From: Niabella ginsenosidivorans
Lineage (GTDB): Bacteria; Bacteroidota; Bacteroidia; Chitinophagales; Chitinophagaceae
Direction of reading: 5' to 3'
DNA: 64,000 nucleotides
Assembly: GCF_001654455.1 (NCBI RefSeq)
Contig: NZ_CP015772.1
Coordinates: forward strand, 62,001 to 126,000
This document shows, in pieces, positions 1 through 8,250 of the stretch (its first letter is position 1; every line of letters starts with the position of its first letter). A program made the translations under genes and the position numbers. Under the pieces are notes generated by a model that was not told the origin of the DNA, ran no database searches, and saw only the letters and a list, made by a program, of their open reading frames with translations.

Positions 1-1
1 G

Positions 2-613
2 CTGGAAGAACGAAAAAGAACGGAATATGATCTTTTGTATCTATACGCACGGCAGCTGGATCAGAGGTGGAAACAGTCTGTTGCCGGTAAGCTGTTTCCT
101 TTTCCACTCCGTAATTACCGGGTAACGGTAGGGCAGTACCTGGCACGTTTGAAACAGGGCATGGTGATCAGCCATACTGGTAGCAAAATGCGTCTGCTGG
201 ATGAAAAACAGGATGATGCGTATCTTACCAAGGCCCAAAAGCTGGAAGAACAACTAAAGTCTGTAGATTATGATGTGTGGGCGGAGCAGGGAAGTAAGGA
301 ATTTAAGCTGCATGGCGTTTTATTAAGCAGTAAGTACAGTCATTGCCCCAAATGCAACACAATGGCGTATTGCCTGAAATCAGACACTACCATTCAATCA
401 GCTACCTATTCCAGAAGCGGTATCGGGCTAAAAGTATATGAATGTAAATACTGCGGTTATCAGGAAAAAAAAGAATATACGATTCCCAAAAAAAGTAATT
501 CTTCTTCATCCGGCAGCAGCGGTGGTTCCTGGAGCAGCGGTTCTTCTTCCAGCTCCGGCAGCAGTTGGGGTGGTGGCAGCTCTGGTGGTGGCGGTGCCGG
601 CAGTAGCTGGTGA
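2..613 (+). CDS. Partial protein with zinc-ribbon-like Cys pairs and Gly/Ser tail (TPM-domain family C-terminus?)
   Basis: The reading frame is open to the left window edge, so the N-terminus is missing; an internal TTG at 35 is not a convincing start. The visible part is basic and helical, then has two Cys pairs (CPKC and, about 35 residues later, CKYC) that could form a zinc ribbon. It ends in a Ser/Gly-rich low-complexity tail closing in GGGGAGSSW. Tails of this kind are common at the C-terminus of TPM-domain (YgcG-like) proteins of Bacteroidota, which are usually exported and membrane-anchored with the TPM domain at the N-terminus. That domain would lie outside the window, so the family call is an inference. 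The gene converges on the RDD gene 9 bases downstream. Confidence 0.55.
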   Translation: MEERKRTEYDLLYLYARQLDQRWKQSVAGKLFPFPLRNYRVTVGQYLARLKQGMVISHTGSKMRLLDEKQDDAYLTKAQKLEEQLKSVDYDVWAEQGSKEFKLHGVLLSSKYSHCPKCNTMAYCLKSDTTIQSATYSRSGIGLKVYECKYCGYQEKKEYTIPKKSNSSSSGSSGGSWSSGSSSSSGSSWGGGSSGGGGAGSSW

Positions 614-622
614 TGCTGCCGG

Positions 623-1114
623 TTAAACTGTGTGCAGTTCCTCTCTTTGATTTTCATCAATGACTATGGTTTGGGTCCACCGGTCCTGCCATGGGTCGCA
701 TGGAGTTCCCAACGCGCTGAATGCGCAAAACGGAACAGCACGGCTAAAGCCCCGAAGGAAAGCGGTTTTGGAAGAAATGATGCTCCCGTCTGCATTAACA
801 GCCCTGGTCTTTGTAACCAGCTTGCCGATTGATCTCCCTTTAAAGATTGTTTCCATAAGGCCCATATAAAGGGCATAAAAAACAAGGGTGCATAATCTGT
901 CTATAAGGTTTAAACCCTGATCACCATTAGCCAGCGCATCAATAAAGTCAGGGGCTATCAGCGCAATAATGATTCCGAGTATAAAAAACAGGCAGTAAAA
1001 CACCACCAAGTCAATAAGATAATTGGCAAGGCGCTTACCGGCGCTTGCTCTTACATATTCGTAATCAGTGTCAAAAATTGAGATTTGCTGGCCGGTAGCC
1101 GGTTCCTGGTACAT
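623..1114 (-). CDS. RDD family membrane protein
   Basis: A 163-residue integral membrane protein. The N-terminal part has the RxxANYLIDLVV pattern of the RDD family (Arg followed by Asp in the first membrane helix), then two hydrophobic segments around residues 33-57 and 75-90. A conserved-looking GRSIGKLVTKTRAV stretch follows the second helix, as in other RDD proteins, and another short helix comes after it. RDD proteins are small polytopic proteins; a few have been linked to ion transport, but most have no known role. The start is an ATG at 1114. A second RDD gene lies about 4.2 kb away at 5278-5679 but is not closely similar. No operon partner is evident. Confidence 0.8.
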   Translation of the reverse strand: MYQEPATGQQISIFDTDYEYVRASAGKRLANYLIDLVVFYCLFFILGIIIALIAPDFIDALANGDQGLNLIDRLCTLVFYALYMGLMETIFKGRSIGKLVTKTRAVNADGSIISSKTAFLRGFSRAVPFCAFSALGTPCDPWQDRWTQTIVIDENQREELHTV

Positions 1115-1252
1115 ATAATCAATTTACTTTGCAGTTTAAAATTCTGGTAAAATTAGGCATTAACCAATACAGGAACAAATCTGCCTCACAGGAATAAACC
1201 CCTTCTGCCTATCTACGGCAGGTAACCCGGCAGGATAGGGATATTTTTGAGC

Positions 1253-1704
1253 TTAATCTGCTTTCTTTATTATCTTAAATGACCCCGTTCCTGTTCCCGG
1301 ACTTGGATTCTTCCATTCGCCGTCTTTCATTTCTCCGTTTTTTTTATCGAAAACGGCAGTATGAACTTCCTGTACACCAATATTGTACCCGTAGCCATAG
1401 ATGCAGGTAGTGTTACATATAAGTGTATCTCCCCTCATCGTCCATGTACCTGTTGAAATATGTGTTTGGTCCGTCCATTTTGTTTCGTTAATCGCAGTTC
1501 CGTCAGGCTTCAGGATCAGACTGTAATATTGGCTTCCAAGCTCCGGGTAAATTCTACAGTATAGCTGCCTATCCAAATGCCCTCCGCTTTATAAGCCGGC
1601 ACCGGGGACTGTACATACGTAACTTCTTTTTTACATCCTGGAAATATTAAGCACGTTGTGATTAATATAATTACAGCAATTGGGCTCAAAGTCAAATTTT
1701 TCAT
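1253..1704 (-). pseudogene. Small lipoprotein gene broken by an apparent frameshift
   Basis: Two overlapping minus-strand frames together read as one small lipoprotein. The first (ATG at 1704) gives a signal peptide with lipobox FPGC followed by KKE and then GIWIGSYTVEF. It then leaves the frame and stops near 1516. The second frame continues with YPELGSQYYSLILKPDGT and GTWTMRGDTLICN, ending in FKIIKKAD. Joined at about position 1551, they make a roughly 150-residue protein of the small Bacteroidota type with a W-G-Y then yySlilkpDGT then GtWt pattern. Adding one base in the AAATT run near 1549-1553 restores the frame. It may be a real pseudogene or a sequence error; the function is unknown. 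Confidence 0.65.
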
Positions 1705-1844
1705 AGTAATTATTAATAGTTAGTGGTTACAGCAGGTAATAATCGTTTAGATGATTGATATTTTCATAATTCTTATAGCAAAGGGAGCAAAATTGTTTTA
1801 ATAAGTAAATATAATATAATTTACTGAATTATATATTAAAGAAT

Positions 1845-2573
1845 TCAGGTATACAACCCTCCATTAATGGAAAGAACCTGCCCTGTAATATAGGCGGCTT
1901 CTTTGGTAGCAAAGAAGCCAACGGCATGGGCCACTTCTTCCGGTGTGCCAAAGCGGTTGGCGGGGATCAGCTGTTTCATCTGCCCCTCGTCAATGTCTTC
2001 CGTCATATCAGTTTTTATAAAACCGGGCGCAACTGCATTTACCGTAATATTTCGTTTCCCTACCTCCTGCGCCAGGGCTTTGGTGGCCGCTATGACCCCG
2101 CCTTTTGCAGCAGAATAATTGGTCTGCCCTGCCAGGCCTTTTAAACCGGATAAAGATACAACATTGATAATACGCCCATACCTTTGGCGCAACATTTGAT
2201 TTACCACCAGCCGGGTTACATTGAAAAAGCCGCCGAGGCTGGTATTTACCACTCCATCCCATTGCTCATCTTTCATCCACATCAGCAATACATCGTCTTT
2301 AATACCGGCATTATTCACCAGCACTTCAATGATTTTATCTGCGTTGGCTTCTATCCATCCGCCCAGGATTTGCTGTACCGCATTACGGTCAGCTACATCA
2401 AAGGCCAGCAACTGCCCATCTGCCCCGGCTTTCTTTACTTCGGCCAGGGTAGCTTCCGCTTTTTCTTTATTACCCTTATAATTAATAAGTATATGAAAGC
2501 CTTGTCGTGCCAGTTGTATGCAAATGGCCTTTCCAATGCCACGGGATCCTCCGGTTACCAATGCCCAGTTCAT
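1845..2573 (-). CDS. fabG: 3-oxoacyl-ACP reductase-like SDR
   Basis: Short-chain dehydrogenase of about 242 residues, the usual FabG length. It starts with the NADP-binding TGGSRGIG motif, has NNAG in the middle and YSAAK as the catalytic Tyr-Lys pair, with the catalytic Ser about 13 residues before it, and ends with INGGLYT. I chose the ATG at 2573 because the 16 residues of the longer frame (to 2621) are encoded by a low-complexity ATCAGAAA-like repeat and precede the first beta-strand. FabG reduces 3-oxoacyl-ACP to 3-hydroxyacyl-ACP. The neighbour upstream on the same strand is an aromatic amino acid ammonia-lyase, a pairing seen in flexirubin/aryl-polyene pigment clusters, so this may be a specialised FabG rather than the fatty acid one. 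Confidence 0.85.
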   Translation of the reverse strand: MNWALVTGGSRGIGKAICIQLARQGFHILINYKGNKEKAEATLAEVKKAGADGQLLAFDVADRNAVQQILGGWIEANADKIIEVLVNNAGIKDDVLLMWMKDEQWDGVVNTSLGGFFNVTRLVVNQMLRQRYGRIINVVSLSGLKGLAGQTNYSAAKGGVIAATKALAQEVGKRNITVNAVAPGFIKTDMTEDIDEGQMKQLIPANRFGTPEEVAHAVGFFATKEAAYITGQVLSINGGLYT

Positions 2574-2693
2574 ATTTGCTGATTTGAGATTTTCTGATCT
2601 TTGATTCCTGCTGCCAGACATTCTGCCGCTGAAGTGTGCGATGCAAGAATGCCTGATAGTAGTGCTGAAGCCGGCTTCAAAACTACTACTAAA

Positions 2694-4229
2694 TTAAAAT
2701 GGCTGATGTGCTTTCATAAAGTCACGCACTTTGGCCAGGTCTTTATAGAGCGGATAATCCTTGCTGAACCGGGGAAATTCCCTGCGCAGCAATTCATAAA
2801 CTGTTTTTGTTTTTACAGCCATCTGGTCATGCCGGTTCAGGTAATCAATGGCCTGTAATAAGGTCATTGCCTGTATGGCCAGCACCTCATAGGCATTCCC
2901 TATGACCTGTTTTGCGATCTGCGCTGCATTAAAGCCCATGCTTACAATATCCTGATTGTCGTTATTATTGGGAATGCTGTGCACATACATAGGGAAGGAG
3001 AGCGTCTGGTTTTCCGCCGTTGTAGATGTAGCGGTAAACTGGATGCCCTGCATTCCGAAATTTAAACCTAACACCCCGTGATTTACGAACGGCGGAAATT
3101 TCTGATTCAGCCGTGCGTTTACCAGATAGTTCAGCTGGCGCTCGCCCAGCATAGTGAGCTTCGTTACCGCAATCTTCATTTTGTCCATTTCGAAGGACAC
3201 ATAGTCGCCATGGAAATTACCGCCATGGAAAATATTTTGGTTGACAACATCTACAACGGGATTGTCGTTGACAGAATTGAGCTCGTCCACAACTACTTCC
3301 TCTGTATTTGCCAGCGTGTCATAAACCGGCCCCAGTACCTGGGTAATGCACCGGAGTGAGTAATACTCCTGTACCTTGTCCTCAAATACGTCGTGCTGAA
3401 TATTTTCAGGATTGTATAGATGTTCCGACCTGCTGCGGATAAGCCGGCTGTCTTCCAGGATATTACGCATCAAACGGGCAATGTGTTGCTGCCCCCTGTG
3501 ATGCTTTACGGCGTTCAACTCGTGGGAGTAATGATCATCATATACTTCCATGATCTCATTGGTCATAGCAGAAAGCATTACTGCCCAGTTCAGCAATTGC
3601 TGCGCCTGCAACAGGTTCAGCAATCCTACTCCTGTCATGGCCGATGTTCCGTTGATCAGTGCCAGGCCCTCGCGTATCTGTACTTTTAAAGGTTCCAGCC
3701 CTGCTTTTTGAAAAGCCCCGGCAGCCGGTTGTATTTTTTCTTCATACCAAACCTCGCCTTCCCCGATAATACCCAATGCAAGGTGCGCCAGTTGAACCAG
3801 ATCGCCGCTGGCACCTACGCCGCCATGTTCATAGATACAGGGTATCAGATTGCTGTTGATCATAGCAGCCAGTAACTGTGTCAGTTTGGGGTCTATGCCG
3901 GAATACCCCTGCATCAGATTGTTGAGCCGTGCCAGCATTACTGCCTTGCCCTGCAAGGGTGGAAGTATATTGCCGCCACCGCTGCTATGGCTGCGGATTA
4001 AATTATATTGAAGCTCAAGGATGTTCTCTTCGCTGATCTTGTATTGTGCCATTGGCCCAAAACCAGTGTTGATGCCATAGATTAATTTATTGCTGGAGAA
4101 TTGCTTTAGAAATTCAAAGCTGGTGTTTACCTGCCTTAAGGCTTCTTCATCCAGTGTAACAGGCTGGCTTTCCAGTATAACTGCATTAAAATCCTGTAGT
4201 GAAAGCCTTTTCCCTCCTACTATGATCAT
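2694..4229 (-). CDS. Aromatic amino acid ammonia-lyase (HAL/TAL family)
   Basis: A 511-residue member of the MIO-dependent lyase family, which removes ammonia from His, Tyr or Phe. Visible are the catalytic Tyr in YGINTGFG (Tyr51), the GGVGASGDL motif whose Ala140-Ser141-Gly142 form the MIO cofactor, and NDNP later in the chain. The residue pair that selects the substrate reads Ser80-His81 (NLIRSHSSGG), as in histidine ammonia-lyases. No hutU, hutI or hutG lies nearby. Instead a FabG reductase follows on the same strand and a CoA ligase lies upstream, which fits a tyrosine-to-coumarate starter unit for flexirubin-type pigments. The substrate is therefore open. The ATG at 4229 is directly preceded by an A/T-rich leader. 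Confidence 0.85.
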   Translation of the reverse strand: MIIVGGKRLSLQDFNAVILESQPVTLDEEALRQVNTSFEFLKQFSSNKLIYGINTGFGPMAQYKISEENILELQYNLIRSHSSGGGNILPPLQGKAVMLARLNNLMQGYSGIDPKLTQLLAAMINSNLIPCIYEHGGVGASGDLVQLAHLALGIIGEGEVWYEEKIQPAAGAFQKAGLEPLKVQIREGLALINGTSAMTGVGLLNLLQAQQLLNWAVMLSAMTNEIMEVYDDHYSHELNAVKHHRGQQHIARLMRNILEDSRLIRSRSEHLYNPENIQHDVFEDKVQEYYSLRCITQVLGPVYDTLANTEEVVVDELNSVNDNPVVDVVNQNIFHGGNFHGDYVSFEMDKMKIAVTKLTMLGERQLNYLVNARLNQKFPPFVNHGVLGLNFGMQGIQFTATSTTAENQTLSFPMYVHSIPNNNDNQDIVSMGFNAAQIAKQVIGNAYEVLAIQAMTLLQAIDYLNRHDQMAVKTKTVYELLRREFPRFSKDYPLYKDLAKVRDFMKAHQPF

Positions 4230-4484
4230 TTTTTATTTTAAAAATTGGTTAAACAGGCGGCAAAAAAACGAAATATATCGCGGGTATCAAAATAATTGTT
4301 CGGTGGCTTACAGGCGTTTGTATATATAGGTACCCCGACTCCATTAAACCGTAAAACCCAGACATGCCCCTGTTTGAACAGGCAGATCATAGTAGAAACA
4401 GCTTTTACTGTCTCAATAGCCGGAAAATATTTTTAAACCGGAACCTGCGGTTTTTTTCCAGGAAGGAAAAGCTAATGTGATCTA

Positions 4485-5033
4485 TTATGCATTATCATCG
4501 CTGAGGCTGTATTCATTATTTTCTTCGTCTTCTTCTCCCTTGTTTTCGTCCTCATCGTCCTCTTCTTCGCCGGGGATGTCCAGATCCTTTCCGGTGGCGC
4601 CGGAACTTTCGTTCAAAGGGTCTCCTTCATCGTCCTTATCATCCGGCCGTGCTCGGCGCAGGTTCTCATCATCAATAGACCCCGTTTGTTCCAGTGCTTC
4701 CTGCTCTTCCTTTGTTATTGCCTCTTCCTGGCCGCCGGGGCGGCTTTCATCCAAAGAAGGAGCCGTTTCTGAAGCATCGTCCGGCTGCTGGTTATCTTCT
4801 GCAATACCGCGGGTAAGGCGCTCATTGTCTGTGTCAAAGATGCCTACGCCCTCTTCATCATCCGAGGCAATAGTGGTATCGGCCATTTCACGCAGATCAG
4901 GAGGGTGTATATTTTCCTGGCCGGGGATGTCTTCTGCATCGGGCAGGTTCAGCGTGTCTTTGTCGGGCTGTAATTTTGCCTGATCTTTTTCAGGATCCTT
5001 CAGATCCTGGTTCTTCCTGGTATTAGTGTCCAT
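4485..5033 (-). CDS. Acidic, intrinsically disordered hypothetical protein
   Basis: A 182-residue protein with an extreme excess of Asp and Glu, many Pro, Gln and Ser, and almost no hydrophobic residues; it has no signal peptide. Repeated short DIPG-E blocks (about residues 34 and 150) precede acidic runs, and the end reads EENNEYSLSDDNA. Similar tails occur in small acidic proteins of Sphingobacteriales and Chitinophagaceae, where no function is known. The composition suggests a soluble disordered protein that might bind cations or basic proteins; this is inference. It stands alone between the ammonia-lyase and an RDD gene. On the opposite strand the same DNA gives a Ser-rich frame that is a shadow of this composition. 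Confidence 0.75.
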   Translation of the reverse strand: MDTNTRKNQDLKDPEKDQAKLQPDKDTLNLPDAEDIPGQENIHPPDLREMADTTIASDDEEGVGIFDTDNERLTRGIAEDNQQPDDASETAPSLDESRPGGQEEAITKEEQEALEQTGSIDDENLRRARPDDKDDEGDPLNESSGATGKDLDIPGEEEDDEDENKGEEDEENNEYSLSDDNA

Positions 5034-5277
5034 CGCTTTTTTTTAACAGGAGTACAAATAGGGTGCCTTAGCAAATCCTGTTACATACCTGCCGTTTTAA
5101 AAAAATTATAATATATTTATAATGAGTGTATTATGATTTTTAGTGTTCAAGTGGAATTGTACCAGGTGCAACCCTTTTTTTTGAGTGGAACACGGGCCGT
5201 GCAAATTTTTTCAGCAAAAAGGGGAATTAATACTACATTTAGATTATAACTTAATTGCTTATCAACCTATAACTGTT

Positions 5278-5679
5278 ATGGAAAAGCGGTATCCTCAACT
5301 GATCGACAGGATTCAGTCTACATTTATCGACACATTTTTTATTATCATCCTGATGTTTGTGTTTGCCGGCATCCTGGACCGGTATGAAAGGGTACCGGAT
5401 TGGGTACGGATCGTCTTATTTATAGCTCTGATCATCGCTTATGAACCACTTTGTACCACATTGGGGTTCACGTTGGGGAACTATATTAAAGGGATCAGGG
5501 TCCGGAAAAATTCGGATGAAACAAAACGGATCGGCCTTCTTCAGGCACTTATAAGATATCCCGTTAAACTGTTCTTAGGGTGGATCTCTTTCTTAACGAT
5601 CGGCACCAATCCTAAAAAAAGGGCCATTCATGACATTGCCTCAGGAAGCGTAATGATCAAACAGTCAACCGCCGGTTAA
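5278..5679 (+). CDS. RDD family membrane protein
   Basis: A 133-residue RDD-type membrane protein. The sequence begins MEKRYPQLIDRIQSTFIDTFF, with the Arg and Asp residues that name the family in the first membrane helix, followed by a second helix near residues 45-60 and a YIKGIRVRK segment after it. The C-terminal part ends in AIHDIASGSVMI, a common RDD ending. An upstream GTG at 5185 would add 31 residues that do not look like the family, so the ATG at 5278 is preferred. The 3' end overlaps the convergent CoA-ligase gene by 4 bases. The molecular function of this family is mostly unknown. Confidence 0.8.
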   Translation: MEKRYPQLIDRIQSTFIDTFFIIILMFVFAGILDRYERVPDWVRIVLFIALIIAYEPLCTTLGFTLGNYIKGIRVRKNSDETKRIGLLQALIRYPVKLFLGWISFLTIGTNPKKRAIHDIASGSVMIKQSTAG

Positions 5680-6971
5680 ACCCGCTTATCAATGAACTTT
5701 ACCGGTTTCCGGGCCCCCTCAGGGAACTGCAACCGCTGCATTTCTTCTTTTGTGAGGTACTTTATATGCGGCATTACGCGCAGGCGGGCCTGCAGGTAGG
5801 TTTTTATTTTGCCATCGGTTTCTTCGGATGTGTTGGCCGGTAATATATAGAGGAGCACTTCATCAGTGCCGATCTCGTTACTGTATACTTCTGTCACATA
5901 CTCTTTAATGGCATCCATTTTATGGATGATCTCAAACAGGGCGGGAGCAAACAGGGTAGTGCCTTTGAACTTGATCATCTGCTTTTTGCGGCCGATGACG
6001 GGCGAAAGCCGCGTGGTATGTCGTCCACAGGAGCAGGGCTCATAAAAAGCGCGGCAAAGATCACCGGTCTTGTAGCGCAGCAGGGGCATGCCTTCCACGC
6101 CCAGCGTGGTAATGGTCACTTCGCCTATTTCACCCGGCGCAACGGGGTTGCCGTTATCATCGATCAGTTCCAGGATCACCAGCTCCGGGTTCTGGTGCCC
6201 GCCCCTGCCCGCGGAGCATTCTGTAAATGCGGTCTGCATTTCAGTGGAGGCATAAGTAGAGTAGAGCTGTATGTTCCAGTTTTCGGTGATCCTGGTGCCG
6301 AGTATGTTCAGGCTCAGATCTTCCTTCCGCAGGTTTTCACCAATGCAGATCGCTTTTTTTACGGAAGACTGATCCAGGTCAATACCGTTTTCTCTGGCAT
6401 ACTGGATCATCTTTACAATAAAAGAAGGAACCGCTACAATGGCATTGGGCTTTAAACGCTCAATTACTTCCCATTGCAGGGACGGAACACCCGGCCCCAC
6501 GCGCACCTGCCCGGCGCCCAGCTTGCGGATACCCAGGTAATAGGCAATGCCGGCCATGAACTGCCGGTCGAGCGTGAGCATCAGCTGATAGATATCGGAA
6601 GCGCTGCCATCAGCGCAAACAAAGGAACAGTATTCGTTATAAGCAAGACGTTGCAGATCATTTTCTGTAAGCGCAATAGTAACCGGGCTGCCCACTGTAC
6701 CGGAAGTGGCCATGTATTCCACGATCTGGTGCTGCGGTACGCACACAAATTCTTTATTGTACAATTGCAGGTGCTCCTTTTCTGTAGGAGGAATTTGGGC
6801 CAGGTCTTCAATATGCCGGATGTTGTCCGGGTCAATATTGTTTTCACGGAACAGCCGCTTATAAAAAGGTGAGTTTACTTTCAGGTACTGTACCAGGTTG
6901 ACCAGTTTTTTTTCCTGGTGAGTCTTTATATGCCCTGCCGGCTGAAAGGATAAGGATGGTAACTCGTTCAT
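5676..6971 (-). CDS. Phenylacetate-CoA ligase-like acyl-CoA/ACP ligase
   Basis: A 431-residue adenylate-forming enzyme of the PaaK family, which activates an aromatic or other carboxylic acid with ATP and passes it to CoA or a carrier protein. The phosphate-binding loop reads YMATSGTVGSP (near residues 86-96) and the adenine-binding region YSTYASTEMQTAF. LRYKTGDLCR carries the conserved Asp, and a CSCGRHTTRLSPVIGRKKQMIKF-type region leads into the small C-terminal domain. It lies on the same strand as the ammonia-lyase, FabG and acpS. This suggests it could activate a cinnamic or coumaric acid made by the lyase for a polyene pigment. That role is inferred from context; the exact acid cannot be read from the sequence. 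Confidence 0.8.
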   Translation of the reverse strand: MNELPSLSFQPAGHIKTHQEKKLVNLVQYLKVNSPFYKRLFRENNIDPDNIRHIEDLAQIPPTEKEHLQLYNKEFVCVPQHQIVEYMATSGTVGSPVTIALTENDLQRLAYNEYCSFVCADGSASDIYQLMLTLDRQFMAGIAYYLGIRKLGAGQVRVGPGVPSLQWEVIERLKPNAIVAVPSFIVKMIQYARENGIDLDQSSVKKAICIGENLRKEDLSLNILGTRITENWNIQLYSTYASTEMQTAFTECSAGRGGHQNPELVILELIDDNGNPVAPGEIGEVTITTLGVEGMPLLRYKTGDLCRAFYEPCSCGRHTTRLSPVIGRKKQMIKFKGTTLFAPALFEIIHKMDAIKEYVTEVYSNEIGTDEVLLYILPANTSEETDGKIKTYLQARLRVMPHIKYLTKEEMQRLQFPEGARKPVKFIDKRV

Positions 6972-7118
6972 TGCCTCAAAAGTAGGATATATAATTTTGG
7001 GTTGGACATTTATCAGTTGAGATGTAATGCATAAAGCCCCGCTGAAAGCGCAAAATCTCGTAAAAAGGTAAATGAAAATTCTGCGTTCGTCAGCGCAGTC
7101 TGCGAGAGATAAACAAGC

Positions 7119-7493
7119 TCAGTCTTCTATAATGACAACTGCCGCAGCAATCGTTTTTAAATGGCTTAGGGATATTTTTACTTTATCCAGCCGGACATAT
7201 TGCAAGGTAACAGCCGTTTGCCCTTTTAAATGAATTTCCGGTTTCCCGTTTTCATCGCCCAGGATCATAATTTCATTAAAAGAAGTGCCATTGGCCCAGC
7301 CGGTGCCCAATGCCTTAAAAAAGGCTTCCTTGGCGGCAAAACGGGCTGCATAATGCTCGTATTTATGTGTTTTGGGCTCGCAATAGGCAATTTCCTCAGG
7401 GGCAAAGACCAGCTCCCGGAAGCCCTGTTCCTTTTGGATCTTTTCTGCTACGCGTTCTGTTTCTATAACATCAAAACCTAAGCCGCTGATCAT
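7119..7493 (-). CDS. acpS: Holo-[acyl-carrier-protein] synthase
   Basis: A 124-residue 4'-phosphopantetheinyl transferase of the AcpS type, which moves the phosphopantetheine arm from CoA to a conserved Ser of ACP. The two metal-binding motifs are present: GFDVIETERV near the N-terminus (Asp and Glu) and RFAAKEAFFKALGTG in the middle (Glu-Ala-Phe-Phe-Lys). The end reads ISLSHLKTIAAAVVII, the usual last strand. Length is typical. The ATG at 7493 is the only plausible start. It lies 24 bases downstream of yidD on the same strand, so it may be read together with rnpA and yidD; no terminator is visible between them. Confidence 0.93.
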   Translation of the reverse strand: MISGLGFDVIETERVAEKIQKEQGFRELVFAPEEIAYCEPKTHKYEHYAARFAAKEAFFKALGTGWANGTSFNEIMILGDENGKPEIHLKGQTAVTLQYVRLDKVKISLSHLKTIAAAVVIIED

Positions 7494-7517
7494 TATTTTT
7501 TATTTTATATCTATATT

Positions 7518-7748
7518 TCATGGTACCGGGTCATATCCGCTTCCTCCCCAGGGATGGCAGCGGGAAATGCGTTTTATGGAAAGCCAGAAACCCTTAAAGG
7601 GGCCATACTTTTTAAAAGCTTCTAATGCGTAATGGCTGCAGGTAGGCGTATACCGGCATTTAGGCCCCATCCAGGGAGAAATGACCAACTGGTAGAACCG
7701 GATGAGCACCACAAACGGGAAACTTAGTATTTTATACAGCCACTTCAT
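7518..7748 (-). CDS. yidD: Membrane protein insertion efficiency factor YidD
   Basis: A 76-residue protein with the clear YidD signature: an N-terminal amphipathic/hydrophobic stretch ([16 protein letters not shown]), then [19 protein letters not shown] and a second Cys in [14 protein letters not shown]. YidD sits at the inner face of the cytoplasmic membrane and helps YidC insert membrane proteins. It overlaps the end of rnpA by 17 bases on the same strand, the classical rnpA-yidD arrangement, and suggests translational coupling. The usual third member, rpmH, is not directly upstream here but lies about 4 kb away. Confidence 0.95.
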   Translation of the reverse strand: MKWLYKILSFPFVVLIRFYQLVISPWMGPKCRYTPTCSHYALEAFKKYGPFKGFWLSIKRISRCHPWGGSGYDPVP

Positions 7749-8130
7749 TTAATTGCTTCAGTAATTTCTGCAGAGCTATTTCCACCGATTCATAAATGGA
7801 TCCGTAATCAGGGAGCTCCTTTCCCGTAAATAACAGGAAAACAGACAGGTTGGTTGACTGTTTCAACGCATGCTCCTTTAGGGAATGTTGTTGCAGCCGG
7901 TAAGCTTCCCGCAATAATCGCTTGATCCGGTTCCTGTCTACTGCCTTTTTAAAATAACGCCCGTTTGCCCCTACGCCACATTTTACAAAGCCGGCCTGAG
8001 CGGGTTCACTTACATAAAGAAGCTTTAAAGGGCCGGCATAAATGCGCTTACCGGAACTGAAAAGTTCCTGCAATTTTTTCCGGCTTTTAAGCCGTTCTTC
8101 TTTCGGAAAAGTATATTTTAAAACGGACAT
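7732..8130 (-). CDS. rnpA: Ribonuclease P protein component
   Basis: A 132-residue basic protein matching RnpA, the protein subunit of RNase P that matures the 5' ends of tRNAs. The start [20 protein letters not shown] and the RNR-type motif region [21 protein letters not shown] are characteristic. The ATG at 8130 fits the family start. Its end overlaps yidD by 17 bases. A Bacteroidota -7 element on the minus strand (TATTTTTG, + positions 8140-8147) lies only about 10 bases before the ATG. If it is used, the transcript would be almost leaderless. Confidence 0.95.
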   Translation of the reverse strand: MSVLKYTFPKEERLKSRKKLQELFSSGKRIYAGPLKLLYVSEPAQAGFVKCGVGANGRYFKKAVDRNRIKRLLREAYRLQQHSLKEHALKQSTNLSVFLLFTGKELPDYGSIYESVEIALQKLLKQLNEVAV

Positions 8131-8250
8131 GAATCAATGCAAAAATAACCAAGTATGCGCATTTGCCGGAAAGGAATAACGGGATGGTATTGTTTAATAA
8201 CCGGGTAATATTTATTAAAAGCGGATCAAAAAAAGGTTTATGTTAGTGGT

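Noticed and set aside
597-622. CCGGCAG / CTGCCGG stem at the end of the first gene
   Set aside because: Covers the stop codon and has no T run on either strand, so it is not called a terminator.
4477-4983. 168-codon Ser-rich plus-strand open frame
   Set aside because: Antisense of the acidic protein; Asp/Glu codons read as Ser/Arg on the other strand.
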